The notes beneath the pieces are model-generated. The model was not told the origin of the DNA. It worked only from the letters and a program-made list of their open reading frames with translations, and made no database searches. Below are positions 32,040 through 41,847 of a DNA stretch of 64,000 nt, piece by piece; position 1 is the first letter of the stretch, and each line of letters begins with the position of its first letter. The position numbers were made by a program, and so were the translations under genes. Origin of the DNA: Prorocentrum cordatum (Eukaryota > Sar > Dinophyceae > Prorocentrales > Prorocentraceae); assembly GCA_963575745.1 (NCBI GenBank), contig CAUYUJ010003069.1, forward strand, positions 356,351-420,350, in the 5' to 3' direction.

Positions 32040-32205
32040 ATAGGGGGCCACAAGCGAACCCTACCCCTACCCCCTACGATTTTTGAGGAGGAACAGGAGG
32101 GTGGGGTTCACTTCGTTCGGGAGCTCCCGAGCGAAGTGAACCCCACCCTCCCCCTGAGAAGTCGTGGGGGGTAGGGGTAGGGTTCGCATGTGGCCTCCTA
32201 AACTA
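32040..32205. mobile_element. Foldback element with ~80-bp arms
   Basis: The centre is the palindrome CGGGAGCTCCCG at 32,118-32,129. The left arm runs from 'gggggccacaagcgaaccc' through 'ctacccctaccccctacga' and 'gggtggggttcacttcg'. The right arm is its reverse complement back to 'agggttcgcatgtggcctcc'. The left arm has about 8-10 extra bases near 32,085-32,095. It has no coding capacity. No target duplication was identified. Confidence 0.75.
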
Positions 32206-32474
32206 GTGACGCCGCCACATCTGCACCGATCCAGCCCAGGCCAATTCTGGGCCCGGGATCTGTGCGTACGCCTTCCTTGGCCACGAGTGGGCGTGCACGG
32301 ATCCCTGGCCCAGGGAGGGCCTGTCCAGGGCCGGCGCGGGCGTGCAGGTGGCGCCCCGTTGACACAGTACTGCTCAGGAGCGATGGCACGGCCGTGGCCT
32401 GCGGCTGGAACCGCGCCCGCGCGCGCCAGAGCGCGCGCGGCGGGGCGGAGGTAGGACCTAGGCGTCCTACACGG

Positions 32475-32630
32475 CGTCGGAGTAGGTGAGGTCGGAGGAT
32501 CGCGCCGCATCGGCGATGCATCCTCGATGCATCGGCGATGCGGCTCGATGTAGGGCCCAATCTCCTCCACGCTGACGTCGCCGATGCATCGGCGACGCCG
32601 CAAGCGCATCGCCGATGCGGCGCGATCTTC
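32475..32630 (+). repeat. GCATCGGCGATGC inverted/tandem repeats
   Basis: GCATCGGCGATGC, itself palindromic at its core, recurs about five times over 150 bp, mixed with GGCGCGATC words. Confidence 0.7.
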
Positions 32631-32919
32631 CGACCCCATCTACTCGGATCCCAACTAGGAGGCATCTATCGGCGTGCAGCAGGTAGGCGCGCGCGCGGGA
32701 GTGTGCGCGGGACCGCAGGATCGCAGTTGCTCGCAGCCGCTCGCAGGCAGCGCGGACGCTGCGGCTCTCCGGCCGGAGGGGGGTTGCATATTTTTCTCAC
32801 GGCGGGCATTTGGTTTGCCAGTGCCTCTCCCCCTGGCAAGGGCCATGCAAGAGAGCGTTTGCTTCTATATAGACCTGCTGCGCACCCGCCACTCCACGTG
32901 CTGTGGCCCAGGGGGGAGA

Positions 32920-33160
32920 GAAAGAGAGAGAGAGAGAGAGAGAGACGAGCAACGGGAGGAGGGAGGGAGGGAGGGAGGGAGGGAGGAGGAAAGGGAGGGA
33001 GGGAGGGAGGGAGGGAGGAGGAGGAGGGAGGGAGGGAGGAGGGAGAGGGAGGGAGGGATGGGAGAGGGAGGGATGGGGAGGGAGGGAGGGAGGAGGGGGG
33101 AGGTAGGGAGGGAGGGGAGGGAGGAGGGGGAGGGAGGGAGGGAGGAAGCGAGAGGGAGGG
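32920..33160 (+). repeat. (GA)n then (GGGA)n tract, G-quadruplex-prone
   Basis: GAGAGAGA followed by about 230 bp dominated by GGGAGGGAGGGA. Many consecutive GGG runs are spaced by one or two bases. Long E/G/R frames on + and S/P/L frames on - are not genes. Confidence 0.9.
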
Positions 33161-33600
33161 CGCGGAGGCTCGCGCCTGCACCCTGGCCGGAGGCCCGAGC
33201 CCGGGGCCCTTCAGAGGTTTGTCCACCGCCGAACGCCCAGCCGGGCCGGCGCTGTGCGCCGAGGGCAAAGGAGCGGCCCCCGGCGGCACACGTCAAGCTC
33301 GGGCCAGACGAATCCGGGGGGGGATTAGGAAAGGGGGGGTATTACAAAATTTGCTGCATGCAGCTGGTTTCGGCCCTGCCGCCGGGCCCATTCCTCGGTA
33401 TACACAGCCGTCTCCGGCGCCGGGAGGCGCCGGGAAAATCAGCTGCGTGAGCTGATTCTCAACCCCCCTTCTGCTATCCCCCCCTGTCGCCCGGCCCGAC
33501 AAGCCAGAGAGCACCAAGGTGCGTAGCATGGCAAAGGTATATAGATTACGCGCCAGACCTCCGACGCCCGGATTTTTTCGGGGGGGGGGGACCCATGCCG
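33161..33600. other. Stretch with no recognised gene
   Basis: GC-rich and mixed sequence with two short G tracts and 'cgccgggaggcgccggg' inverted words near 33,415-33,436. No motif. Confidence 0.3.
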
Positions 33601-33629
33601 CTACCCTCCGCCCGTTTGCCCCTTGTTTG

Positions 33630-33715
33630 GCCTCGGAGGCCCTCGTCGCCACCGTTGGTGGCGCCTCGAAATGCCGGTCAGAACGCACCCCTGGAGAGGT
33701 CTGGGGAGCACCAAT
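33630..33715 (+). repeat. Dispersed family Q, copy 2
   Basis: 'cgtcgccaccgttgg', 'ggtcagaacgcacccctgg' and 'agaggtctggggagcac' match the copy at 14,195-14,290. Confidence 0.55.
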
Positions 33716-33787
33716 GTGCGTAACGTGGACGAGGTACAGTCAAACCGCACGATGAGGATGTGCACCCTTCCCAAGGGTATATACCCT

Positions 33788-33960
33788 CGTCTCCTCCTCC
33801 TCCTCCTCCTCCTCCTCCTACTCCTTCTCTTCCTTAACTTTCTTTTCCTTCTCCTCCTCCTTCTCCTCCCCCTCCCCCTCCCCCCCTCCTCCTCCCCCTC
33901 CCCCTCCTCCTCCTCCTCCTCCTCCTCCTCCTCCTCCTCCTCCTCCTCACTCCTCCTCAC
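33788..33960 (+). repeat. (CTC)n microsatellite
   Basis: CTCCTC runs at both ends with TTCCTTCTCC and CCCCCTCC between. An associated long Glu/Gly/Arg frame on - is spurious. Confidence 0.9.
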
Positions 33961-34072
33961 TCCTCGCGCTCCTGCTCCTCCAGGGCACGTGCCACTGCTC
34001 TGGCCCGGCCTTTGAGGTGTCCCGCGGGCATGGTCTCAACACACACTTCAGCATCTCGAGGCTGCAGTCACC

Positions 34073-34250
34073 CCGCATAGTTAGGATGGGCAATTCTTCC
34101 AAGGGTACCCTCCTTGCATCCTTGCCCCCTCGGCTCGTCCCTGGCCGCTCTCGCTGGCCGAACCCCCCCCCCGCCCGCAAAGCGTCGGCATGGGCTTGCA
34201 GGGGCCGGGCACCCTCATCGCGCACCCTTGCGATACGGGCTGACCGCGTG
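34073..34250 (+). repeat. Dispersed ~180-bp family U, copy 3
   Basis: 'gcatagttaggatgggcaa', 'ccttgcatccttgccccctc', 'ccctggccgctctcgctggc', 'gcgtcggcatgggcttgc' and 'gcgatacgggctgac' follow in the order seen at 26.2 and 26.6 kb. Confidence 0.6.
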
Positions 34251-34577
34251 CGCCGAACCTCCGACGCCGGGCTTCTGTCGATGCCGGAGCCGCGTGCCCT
34301 ACCTGGCGGGCAGAGGCTGGCAGGGCTCGATCGAAGAGGAGGCAATCGGGGAAACGTACGACTCGAGTAGGCCAGAGTTCGGGTGTGCCGATTTTTTTTT
34401 GACGAGCGCGTCCTGGATTTTGGCGGTCCAGTTTTCGTGGGATGTCTGCAGTGGGAATTCGCGTCAAATTTCAGATTGGGTCTCGTCGTTTTTATGATTG
34501 TCCCGTCAGGCCAACCCGAGTCCCCCGTACCCGAGTCTTACGTCTCCCCGACCAACAAAAACGCCACGGACATAAGC

Positions 34578-34645
34578 TGTTGGCGCTCCGGGAGGGGGGG
34601 CCCAGCGCAGATCCAAGAACTTCGCGCGGAGCGCGAGCAGATAAT
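34578..34645. mobile_element. Foldback element R, copy 3 (left arm shortened)
   Basis: Starts 'gttggcgctccg', then a G tract, then 'cccagcgcagatccaagaac' and 'ttcgcgcggagcgcga'. The right arm is complete relative to the 25-kb copy. Most of the left arm and the centre are missing. Confidence 0.55.
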
Positions 34646-34839
34646 GTTTGTGGTGTCGCTTCTTCTTCTCGGGAGAAGGTTCCCGACCCGCCTGGCCCGC
34701 CCTGCATGCCGCGGCCGCCAGGCCCCAAGGATCCCCCGTGGCCCTCGGGTGTCCCGTCTCGCCGTCTCGCCCAGTGCCCCTTTCGCGGCCGCCAGGCCCC
34801 AGGAATCCCAGATAATCCAATGATGGCATCACGTGCGGG

Positions 34840-35400
34840 CACGCAGAACAGGCCCAGCGTACAGATGCTTCTCCCGGTGGAAGCATCGAGCCGTCCAGGG
34901 GTCAGGACGTCACGCCGTCCACATATCTAGAACGTACTTCAAAGCAAACACTAAACAACGCGCATCAAGTGCATACACGAATAACGTAGCTTATCTCGAG
35001 AGCATACAAGGACATATATATATATATATATATATATCGTTATCAGACAATGCATCAAGAACAGACATCAGCAACTAAACCGTTAGCAGTTGCCGTCACC
35101 ACCATTTGAGACGTCATAGAGAGGACCACAAGCATACATGCACATTCTATATGGAAGCATGCATTAACGATCTGCATCGCTAGCATGCGTCCAGAACATG
35201 CGCGGGCCACATGCATCGGCAGCACACGGCAAGACTTGACATAAAACGTACAATGACAGGCAACATTCACACACACGCATCAGTAACAGCCACTCCTAAC
35301 AGCACTTACCAGTAAGCATACACCAATGACCGGCGTCAACACTGCATAGATAGCTATACAATTAGCCTTGCGAAGGTCCCATCCATCTGCAGCGGCGAGT
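34840..35400. other. Low-GC stretch with degenerate AGCATGCATC words and a (TA)n tract
   Basis: Words such as AGCATACA, GCATGCATTAAC and CATCGGCAGC recur irregularly. A (TA)n tract lies at 35,017-35,037. A similar vocabulary occurs at 46,790-47,110. No gene is recognised. Confidence 0.4.
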
Positions 35401-36955
35401 CACGCAGCGTAGGACCACCTCGTAGATAGCGCGCCGCGGGAAGGATGGGGCACGGCACATGCGGATGGGGGCAACAACATTGTATGGGGTGTGGCGATGT
35501 GGGTTAGGGGACACGCATGCGAATTGTGCCATTGGGGCCTTCGGTGGAGCTCCTCATGGGTCACGAGCCGTGTGAGAGGTGCGGCGTAATGGTTAGGGGA
35601 GACGCGCACGAACGGTTCCAGAGAGGCCTTAGGCAGAGCTCCTGATGGAGCCACTCACCGTGTGAGAGGGCGCCGTAGCGGGCTGGGGAGAGGGGCCTTA
35701 CGCCAGGCTCCCTGTGGGGCCCCGAACAGTGCGAGTGGAGGTGCGGTAATGAGCGGTGAAGGCGCGTGCGAATTTTGCCGTCGGGAATTTCGGTGGAGCT
35801 CTATGGGGCCACGAAACGTGTGGTGGGTGTGCCGCAATCGGCTGGGAACCGCATCCGAACCCTGTCACTAAGGCCTTCGATGGATCTCACTATGCGACCT
35901 CGAACTGTGTGTGTGTGTGCTAGGGATGTGTCGAAATAGGCGAGGAGTCGTATGCGAACCCTGCCACTCGGACCTTGGGTGGAGCTCCCTATGCGGCCAC
36001 AATGCGTGTGATGGGGGCACCAGAATTGGCGGCCATTGGGGCCTTCTGTGGAGCTCCCCATGGGGTCACGAAACGTGTGAGGGGTGTGCCGACATGGGCA
36101 GGGAACCGCATGGGAGCGCAGCCGTTGGGGCTTTCGGTGGAGTGCCCTATGGGGCAACGGGCGTGCCGAAATTAGCGTGGAACTGCATGCGAACACAGCC
36201 GTAGGGGCATTCGGTAGAGCTCTTCATGGAGCCACGAAACGTGTGAGGGGTGTGCGGAAGTATGCGGGGAACAGCATGCCAACGCATTTGCTGGGGCTTC
36301 CGGTGGAGCTCCTTATGGGGCCACGAAACGTGTGAAGGTTGTGCTGAAATTGGCGTGCAACTGCATGCGAACGCAGCCGCCGGGGCCTGCGGTGGACCTC
36401 CCTAATGGGCAACGAACCGTGTGAGGGGTGTGCCGACAGGGGCGGGGAATTGCATGCGAACGCAGCCGTTGGGGTCTTCAGTGGGAGCTCCCTACGGGGC
36501 CACGAAGCGTCCGAGGGGTGTGCCGACATGGTCTGGGAAACTCATTCGAGCGCAGCCGCTGGGACCTTCGTTGGAGCTCCCCATGGGGCCACGAAACGTG
36601 TGATGGCTGTGCCGCAATGGGCGGGAAACCTTATGCAAGTGCAGCCGCTGTTGCCTTCCGTGGGGCCCCCTTTGGTGCCACTGAACGTGTGAGGGGTGTG
36701 CCGAAATGGGCGGGGAGCCCCGTGTGAACGCAGTGGTTGGGGCCATCGGTGGAATAGGGCCACGGCGCGTGTCAGGGGTGTGCCGCACCAGGCGAGGAAC
36801 CGCATGGAAACGCAGCCGCTGCGGCCTTCGGTGGAGTGCCCTATGAGGCAACGGGCGTGCCGAAATTTGCCAGGAACCCCATGCGAACGTAGCCGTTGGG
36901 GCCTTCGGTGGAGTTCCCCGTTGGGCCATAAAACGTGTGAGGGGTGTGTAAAACA
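35400..36955 (+). repeat. ~87-bp minisatellite, about 17 diverged copies
   Basis: A core GGCCTTCGGTGGAGCTCCCT, then ATGGGGCCACGAAACGTGTG, AGGGGTGTGCCGAAATGG and GCGAACGCAGCCG, repeats every 75-92 bp. 'ggtggagctc'-type words lie at about 35,542, 35,792, 35,968, 36,050, 36,136, 36,302, 36,392, 36,829 and 36,907, with others between. Copies are diverged and carry indels, and the many frames share only repeat-derived peptides. Not a CRISPR array, as there are no constant repeat/variable spacer boundaries. Confidence 0.85.
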
Positions 36956-37149
36956 TTTGCGGAAGACAAGAAGGGCGTTTGTTTGACATCCGCAGCCCCA
37001 GAGCCGCCTCACAGGCGGCCAATAGCGTCAAACTCAACCTTGATCGATCTCTTGGGATTGAGGCCTTTTCAGAGTTTAGGCCATACCTCCCTTCTCCGAG
37101 AGGTGCCCGCAAATCACGACTTTTTATCACGATCTTGATCTGCCAATAG

Positions 37150-37500
37150 GGCAAGAGTCTCCGAGCCCCCTCAGCTGACCTCGTGAGGTGCAAGAGACAC
37201 ACATCTGACAGAAGCACACGACACCGCCCCCCATCATTGCAGCCGGCAATGATGCACTTGTGGCCGAGCTTGCCAATGCGAAGGCGCCTCGGGTCAACCC
37301 GAAGTTGACTAGAACAGTGACCAGGGGGTGGTGATTCGGCTCGAAGAGCTTTTGACACACTACCAGAATTTGCCGACACAGCTCCAAGAGCTTGGCGGCC
37401 TCGCATCCTTCGGAGCAGGAGGGGGGCTCAGCCCGAGGAGCGCCGTCGAGGTCGGTGCGAAGCCAGCTCTCCATCAAACGAGCTGAAGCAGAGGTAGCAA
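37150..37500 (-). other. Possible 3' tail of L4
   Basis: Two overlapping - frames, one with LLELCRQILVVCQKLFEPNH, are mid-GC and less repetitive than the surroundings. They follow the L4 RNase H in the same direction, but I do not recognise a domain. Confidence 0.3.
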
Positions 37501-37509
37501 CGTTACTCC

Positions 37510-37705
37510 TGAATGCTTAATAAGCGTGGGGGGGGTGGATCGCGTGGGGGGGTGGAATGGCTTGTCCTGCGAGGGGCGTGGGGGTGTGCCAATTTTGATA
37601 CCGCTGCGCCGTCCCGCGTGGGGGGGTCCGTCCTGTCCGTCTGGCGGGGGGCGTGGGGGGGAGTCAGTTTTGGTGTCATGTCGTCTTATCGCGTGGGGGG
37701 GTAAA
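37510..37705 (+). repeat. GCGTGGGGGGG-type G-rich repeat
   Basis: GCGTGGGGGGGTGG, GCGTGGGGGTGT and GCGTGGGGGGGAG words recur six to eight times in 190 bp. Confidence 0.65.
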
Positions 37706-38200
37706 GGGTTGCGCGGGGGCGCGGTGGCGCTGCGGTGGGCCGCGTGGCATCGAACCGACGACATTCGCAGCATCGAACTCGGCCTCTGAGGCCCTTGGGT
37801 GCATCATGGCCCCCTCCTGCGTCGCAACGTCCGCAGCAGTATGACCGATGATGTGCACACGATCGTTGATCGGGAGGTGTTCATCGTCTTTCTGGTTGAC
37901 CTGACGTCTCGAAACGCCTGCAACACAAGACCACTTGTAGGGCCTGCGTGGAGGCAGCCGCTTCTGAGAACCCTTGGTAAACTCGTGGGGAGCCACTTGA
38001 CAATCAGAGAAACAGGTACAAGCGCTGGTGAGGAGTGCGGAGGCACCGGCTTGGGCCGCAAACTCAGCCGCAGCACTTGACAGGGGACAGAAGCTCCCTA
38101 GAGGACCAGGCATCCGAGCAAGCAACAGTCCAGCCTCGCTGAGCCAAACAACTCCCCAACCAGACCTAGATATGTGATCGTTGACCTATTCATTGTTTTG
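37676..38200 (-). pseudogene. L4 RNase H domain
   Basis: RNase H removes the RNA strand from the RNA:DNA hybrid made by the RT. One long open phase (38,125-37,676) shows the domain's second half: SSAAAEFAAQAGASALL, where the conserved glutamate sits in a helix; CFSDCQVAPHEF, where the SDC aspartate fits the catalytic (T/S)D position; and DRVHIIGHTAADVATQEGA, whose final ADVA holds the last catalytic aspartate. The N-terminal strands are unclear. The family is recognised from motif order, not from a search. Confidence 0.7.
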
Positions 38201-38559
38201 CCGATCGGCGCTGGCCCTCGCACCCCCTCGCCCCCCCTGGAGTAGAGCTCGGCTATTTTTTGCGCATGTTTCAAGCAGTTGGAGTCTCCCCCACGGGACG
38301 CACTGCTGCCAACAGTCGCACTGAGCAGAGGTCTGGAGCCAGACCTCCACCCCCTTCCCCCCCTTACGTCCAGTGTCGAGACGCCGAGTAAGAAAACGTT
38401 CACAACCAGACCCAGAGATCTCTTGGACAACGGACCGCAGACAACATCCATCCCCGCAGAGTCTACCAGACCGTACATCGCATCTTCGGGGGACCTCGCC
38501 TGTCCCCCAAAGTGGTGTCTCTTCTTGTGCCCGATGCGGGCTCGATGCGGACTCGGCGT

Positions 38560-38645
38560 ATATTTGGTGCGGATTCGACACGAATTCGACACGGATTCGA
38601 CCCGGAACCGACGAACCCGACGTGGATTCGACTCGGATAGGGCCG
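38560..38645 (+). repeat. GGATTCGACACGAATTCGACACG tandem words
   Basis: GATTCGAC/GAATTCGAC words repeat five to six times in 85 bp. Confidence 0.65.
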
Positions 38646-38735
38646 TGACGAGACAGACAAGGTCCCCCGGGATGCAACACAACAGACCCAGAGAGGTTGT
38701 TGGACAGTGGATCGTGGATAATATTCAGGAGGGAC

Positions 38736-38905
38736 AGAAACACAGAGACACAAGTCATCGCCGATTCCCAGGAAACTATAGGAAACTATATGGGAAGCGG
38801 GCGGGAAAAAGACAGAAACCCAGAGACTATGAGCAAATATGGGGAATCCTGGGATTTGTGTGTGTATTCGTGTGTGTCTGTGTGTCCCTCGACCCCTTCG
38901 ATGAG
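38736..38905 (+). repeat. Dispersed ~150-bp family P, copy 4
   Basis: 'cagagacacaagtcatcgccgat', 'cccaggaaactataggaaac', 'gacagaaacccagagactat' and 'ggatttgtgtgtgtattcg' align with the other copies. It lies between the L4 RT tail and RNase H, so it inserted into the LINE. Confidence 0.7.
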
Positions 38906-38929
38906 ATGTGTCACCTCAGAGTCTGCCAG

Positions 38930-39200
38930 CTACAACTCCCTTCTTCCGCGGAAAAGCTTCGGAGAGGCAACAACGTCCAGACCGCGCGGCATCCAGAGCT
39001 TGCCTGCTCCTGCGAGAGCGGCGCAGGGAGGCCTTCGGCAGGGTGCCAGCATATTCTTCGGTGGCAATTCAGAGGAGCCTGGCATACCCTCCTTCCGCGG
39101 CAGCCTCGGAGAGGATGTAACGTCCAGACCGCGCGGCAGCCAGAGCGCCTGCTCCTGCGAGAGTTGTTTTGGGGCAGGCGCCCTGAACCCAAGCCTCATG
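38930..39200 (+). repeat. ~160-bp repeat, two copies in tandem
   Basis: Segments with 'cttcyg.ggaaagcttcggagagg' and 'aacgtccagaccgcgcggca' occur near 38,940-39,000 and 39,090-39,150. A related 'gcagggtgccagcat' segment recurs at 39,037 and 39,520. Alanine/arginine frames on both strands are not assigned. Confidence 0.6.
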
Positions 39201-39584
39201 TTAGCAATGAGGAGCGCAGACTAGTTCACCCGACGTTGCGGGCCAGTCTGAACTTCCTGAATCAGAGCGTGAATTACCTACCCCGCTTTCGCTTCCAGGC
39301 AAAACCAAGTCATACCACGCGCCTCCTCGTCAAGCGGCGTGACCAGTAAAGGCCGCAGTTTGGCATCGCTTGTTATCTCTTGGAAGCGAGGGTGGTCAAA
39401 AGCAGGTTGGTTTGCCCCCAACTGAAGATCGCTCGTCTGGCGCTCTTCGCGAAGCGACTTGCGATCCCGAGACAGCAGTCCAGGCTCGGGTGCGAGAGTT
39501 GCGCAGGGAGGCCTCTTGGCAGGGTGCCAGCATGTTCTTCGGCGGCAGATCCTGGGAGCCCGGCATGGCCTCTTCGTTCCGTGT

Positions 39585-39730
39585 TTCGTGTCGATTCGCG
39601 TCTGGATTCGATGAGATGGCGCCGATTTAGCGTCGGCTAGCGTCGATTAGCGTCTGGAGTCGATGAGATAGCGCCGATTTCGCGTCGGTTAGCGTCGATT
39701 CAGCGTCGACTAGCGTCGATTCGCAAGAGC
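39585..39730 (+). repeat. GATGAGATGGCGCCGATTT tandem repeat (~52 bp)
   Basis: 'tcgatgagatggcgccgatt' at about 39,607 and 'tcgatgagatagcgccgatt' at about 39,660, each followed by 'agcgtcgg.tagcgtcgatt' words. Confidence 0.75.
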
Positions 39731-39799
39731 CGACAAGATGGTATGGGAGGCTCCCGTGAGTTGCTACCGAACGTATATCACCCCGACGTGCACGGGAGC

Positions 39800-41490
39800 T
39801 CAAAGCCTGGGGACGGATCCTCTGGCTCCTGTCTGATACGGTTCAGATTGGGAAGCGCCACGCGATTGATGCGTTCGTCCTCACAACGCGGGCAACACCA
39901 ACGGCGGTGCCGGATCGCGTCGAAAAAATTACCCACGGGGCACCTCTACTGAATGAAGCATTCAAGCGAGACCGCCTTACTGAGAAACCGTACGGCCTGG
40001 CAAGTGACGGTTCTGGCGGTGCCCTTATGTTTCGCAGTTAGTTTCTTACAAGCCATGGCCCAGATAACGTTCTCAAACCACAGACGCCTTCCGATGCCAT
40101 GTTGTTGGCCGGCTCCGAGTTGCAAAGATTTCAGGGTGGAATCTTTGAGGAAACGCTTCAAAAGAGCAGGAACGGTGAGGAGGGGAGGAATACATTTGCC
40201 AGTCTCGTCCACCATCGTGTAGGAACCCGATAAAGTCCAGTCCAACCTCTTTAGGGACTGATACGTGGCCCCCAAGGGGCCCTTGACCCAGCGCCAATTC
40301 GGAGGAGAATGCTTCCAACTGCATTGCCAAATCTGGCGCAACTGGGGCCAAGAGGTGGACCATCGAGTCACCTTGGCCTGAAGGAGCCGCAGCTCCCTCG
40401 AGCACCTCAGGATGGGAGCCACACTACCGAACCAAGACGGGTCGTTCTCCGTGCGAGTTGAAATTTGGGGTTCTTGCCCCAGACGAGGTCTTGAAAGTAG
40501 ATGCTGCTAGCTTTGATCACCTCCGCATCCGTCGTCCCGTGGACCTCCGACCCGCACTGCAAGCTCGCCAGAGGCCCAGCAATGAACATGTTGTAGCTCT
40601 GCGGCCCAACGCTCCACGCTGCCCGATAAGGCGGCGAGTCGTGCGAGTAGCATCCCGGAAGCGGGCATTCGCCCTCGTTTTACGACCCTGAGCTCTACGT
40701 TAGTTCCCCGCAGTGGAGAGATCCGAGCTTGCATCATTTCCGTGGTAGCAGCACGCAGTGTATCAGTTGCGGTGCACCCGAAACAATATGATCGATCGAG
40801 CCCTCAGCGCTGAGGCCTGCATCGTCAATCTATTTGAATGCCGATGTTGGGAGGTGTGCTTTGAGCAACAGGGACCCTGTCGAAAGTCTCGATCTCGAAC
40901 ACTTCGATGAGAGCCGTGACCATAGAACAGCCTGCCACCACTCCAAGTGTGGCGTGCAGAGCAGGTGCGACCCATCCCACACAGCACACAGCATCATGTA
41001 TCTGGCCTATCGGTACGCACACAAACAGACGCTGAGAACCACATAATCAAAGCTGAGCCTGAGACCCTTCTGCTCCAGCAGCACCACGGGGATCTGTTTG
41101 TATTACTTCAGCGTGTCCCAGAAGCTGGCCCCCGAGCGAATGCCACAAGCAGTACTGCTCTCAGCTTTCGCCGACTGTCTCAAGACGGTGTCAGCAGCCG
41201 ACCTGAAGTCACCAGCGGCCCAGTGAGGCCCATGATTAGCTTCCTCCCGGGCAGACGCGGTGGGTCGTCGGACCCGCCCCCAGAGGTGGCATGGGGTTCG
41301 AATAATTCCGATCGGCCTAAAGAAAGGTAGGCACCAACTTGGGGATGAGCGCAACAATGAATGCTCGAAGCTGCTTGGGGAGCAGACCGGCCGAGTCCCC
41401 GACTTGAAACAGCAGAGCGAGGCATTCCAGTGAAGCTCAGGAGAGCTTCTGGAAGTTTCTCCTGTGGGAGCTATCTGGGCCAACCGTCGA
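39800..41490 (-). pseudogene. L4 reverse transcriptase and C-terminal tail
   Basis: Motifs in order on -: HLWGRVRRPTAS and HWAAGDFRSAADTVLRQSAK (41,360-41,180); GVVAGCSMVTALIEV (about 40,950), matching the RT box before the active site; IDDAGLSAEG (about 40,815), the IDD catalytic pair, reached only after a phase change; HGTTDAEVIKAS (about 40,530); and a 159-codon open stretch (40,422-39,946) with VKGPLGATYQSLKRLDW, GSYTMVDETG and LTVPALLKRFL, the conserved tail of this LINE type. A cysteine-rich CCPRC piece follows near 39,890. At least four phase changes and several stops mean no active enzyme. Confidence 0.75.
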
Positions 41491-41839
41491 CCTGCGCGAG
41501 AGAAGGCTTGGAGATCGATCGAATCTCTCCCGCCTGGACGGGAGGGGAGGCAGAGCTCGAAGCTTCACACAACGAATGCCTCTGAGCCTTCAAGAGGGGC
41601 CCGAACATGTTCCGCTCCGAGCTGAGGAGCTATTGAGTGTCTGAGACCAACCTATCCTACCTACTGAGCGTGCTGGTGGGGCACCACATTGAGGGGTCCT
41701 TGGAGATCTGATGAACCCTCCGAGCCCCATATGTTGATGACCTCCAGGATCCAGGCAGACCAGTCCATCACTTGGCAAGATCTTCATGGACCTGCTCCGC
41801 CATCTCGGTCAGCAGGTGGGCATCAGTGGATGGGGTTCC
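41491..41839 (-). other. L4 linker remnant
   Basis: Sequence between the L4 RT and the large TIR element. - frames are short. It is expected to be the endonuclease-RT linker of L4, but no diagnostic motif is seen. Confidence 0.3.
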
Positions 41840-41847
41840 GACTAGGC
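41840..41847 (+). other. Target-site duplication (left) of large T element
   Basis: GACTAGGC, identical to 43,034-43,041. Confidence 0.8.

Noticed and set aside
32540-33455. 305-codon frame on + rich in Gly, Glu and Arg
   Set aside because: Most of it is translated (GGGA)n simple repeat, and overlapping frames in other phases are equally long.
35400-36955. CRISPR-like array
   Set aside because: Whole ~87-bp units are similar with gradual divergence. There are no constant repeats separated by unique spacers, no cas genes, and the DNA looks eukaryotic.
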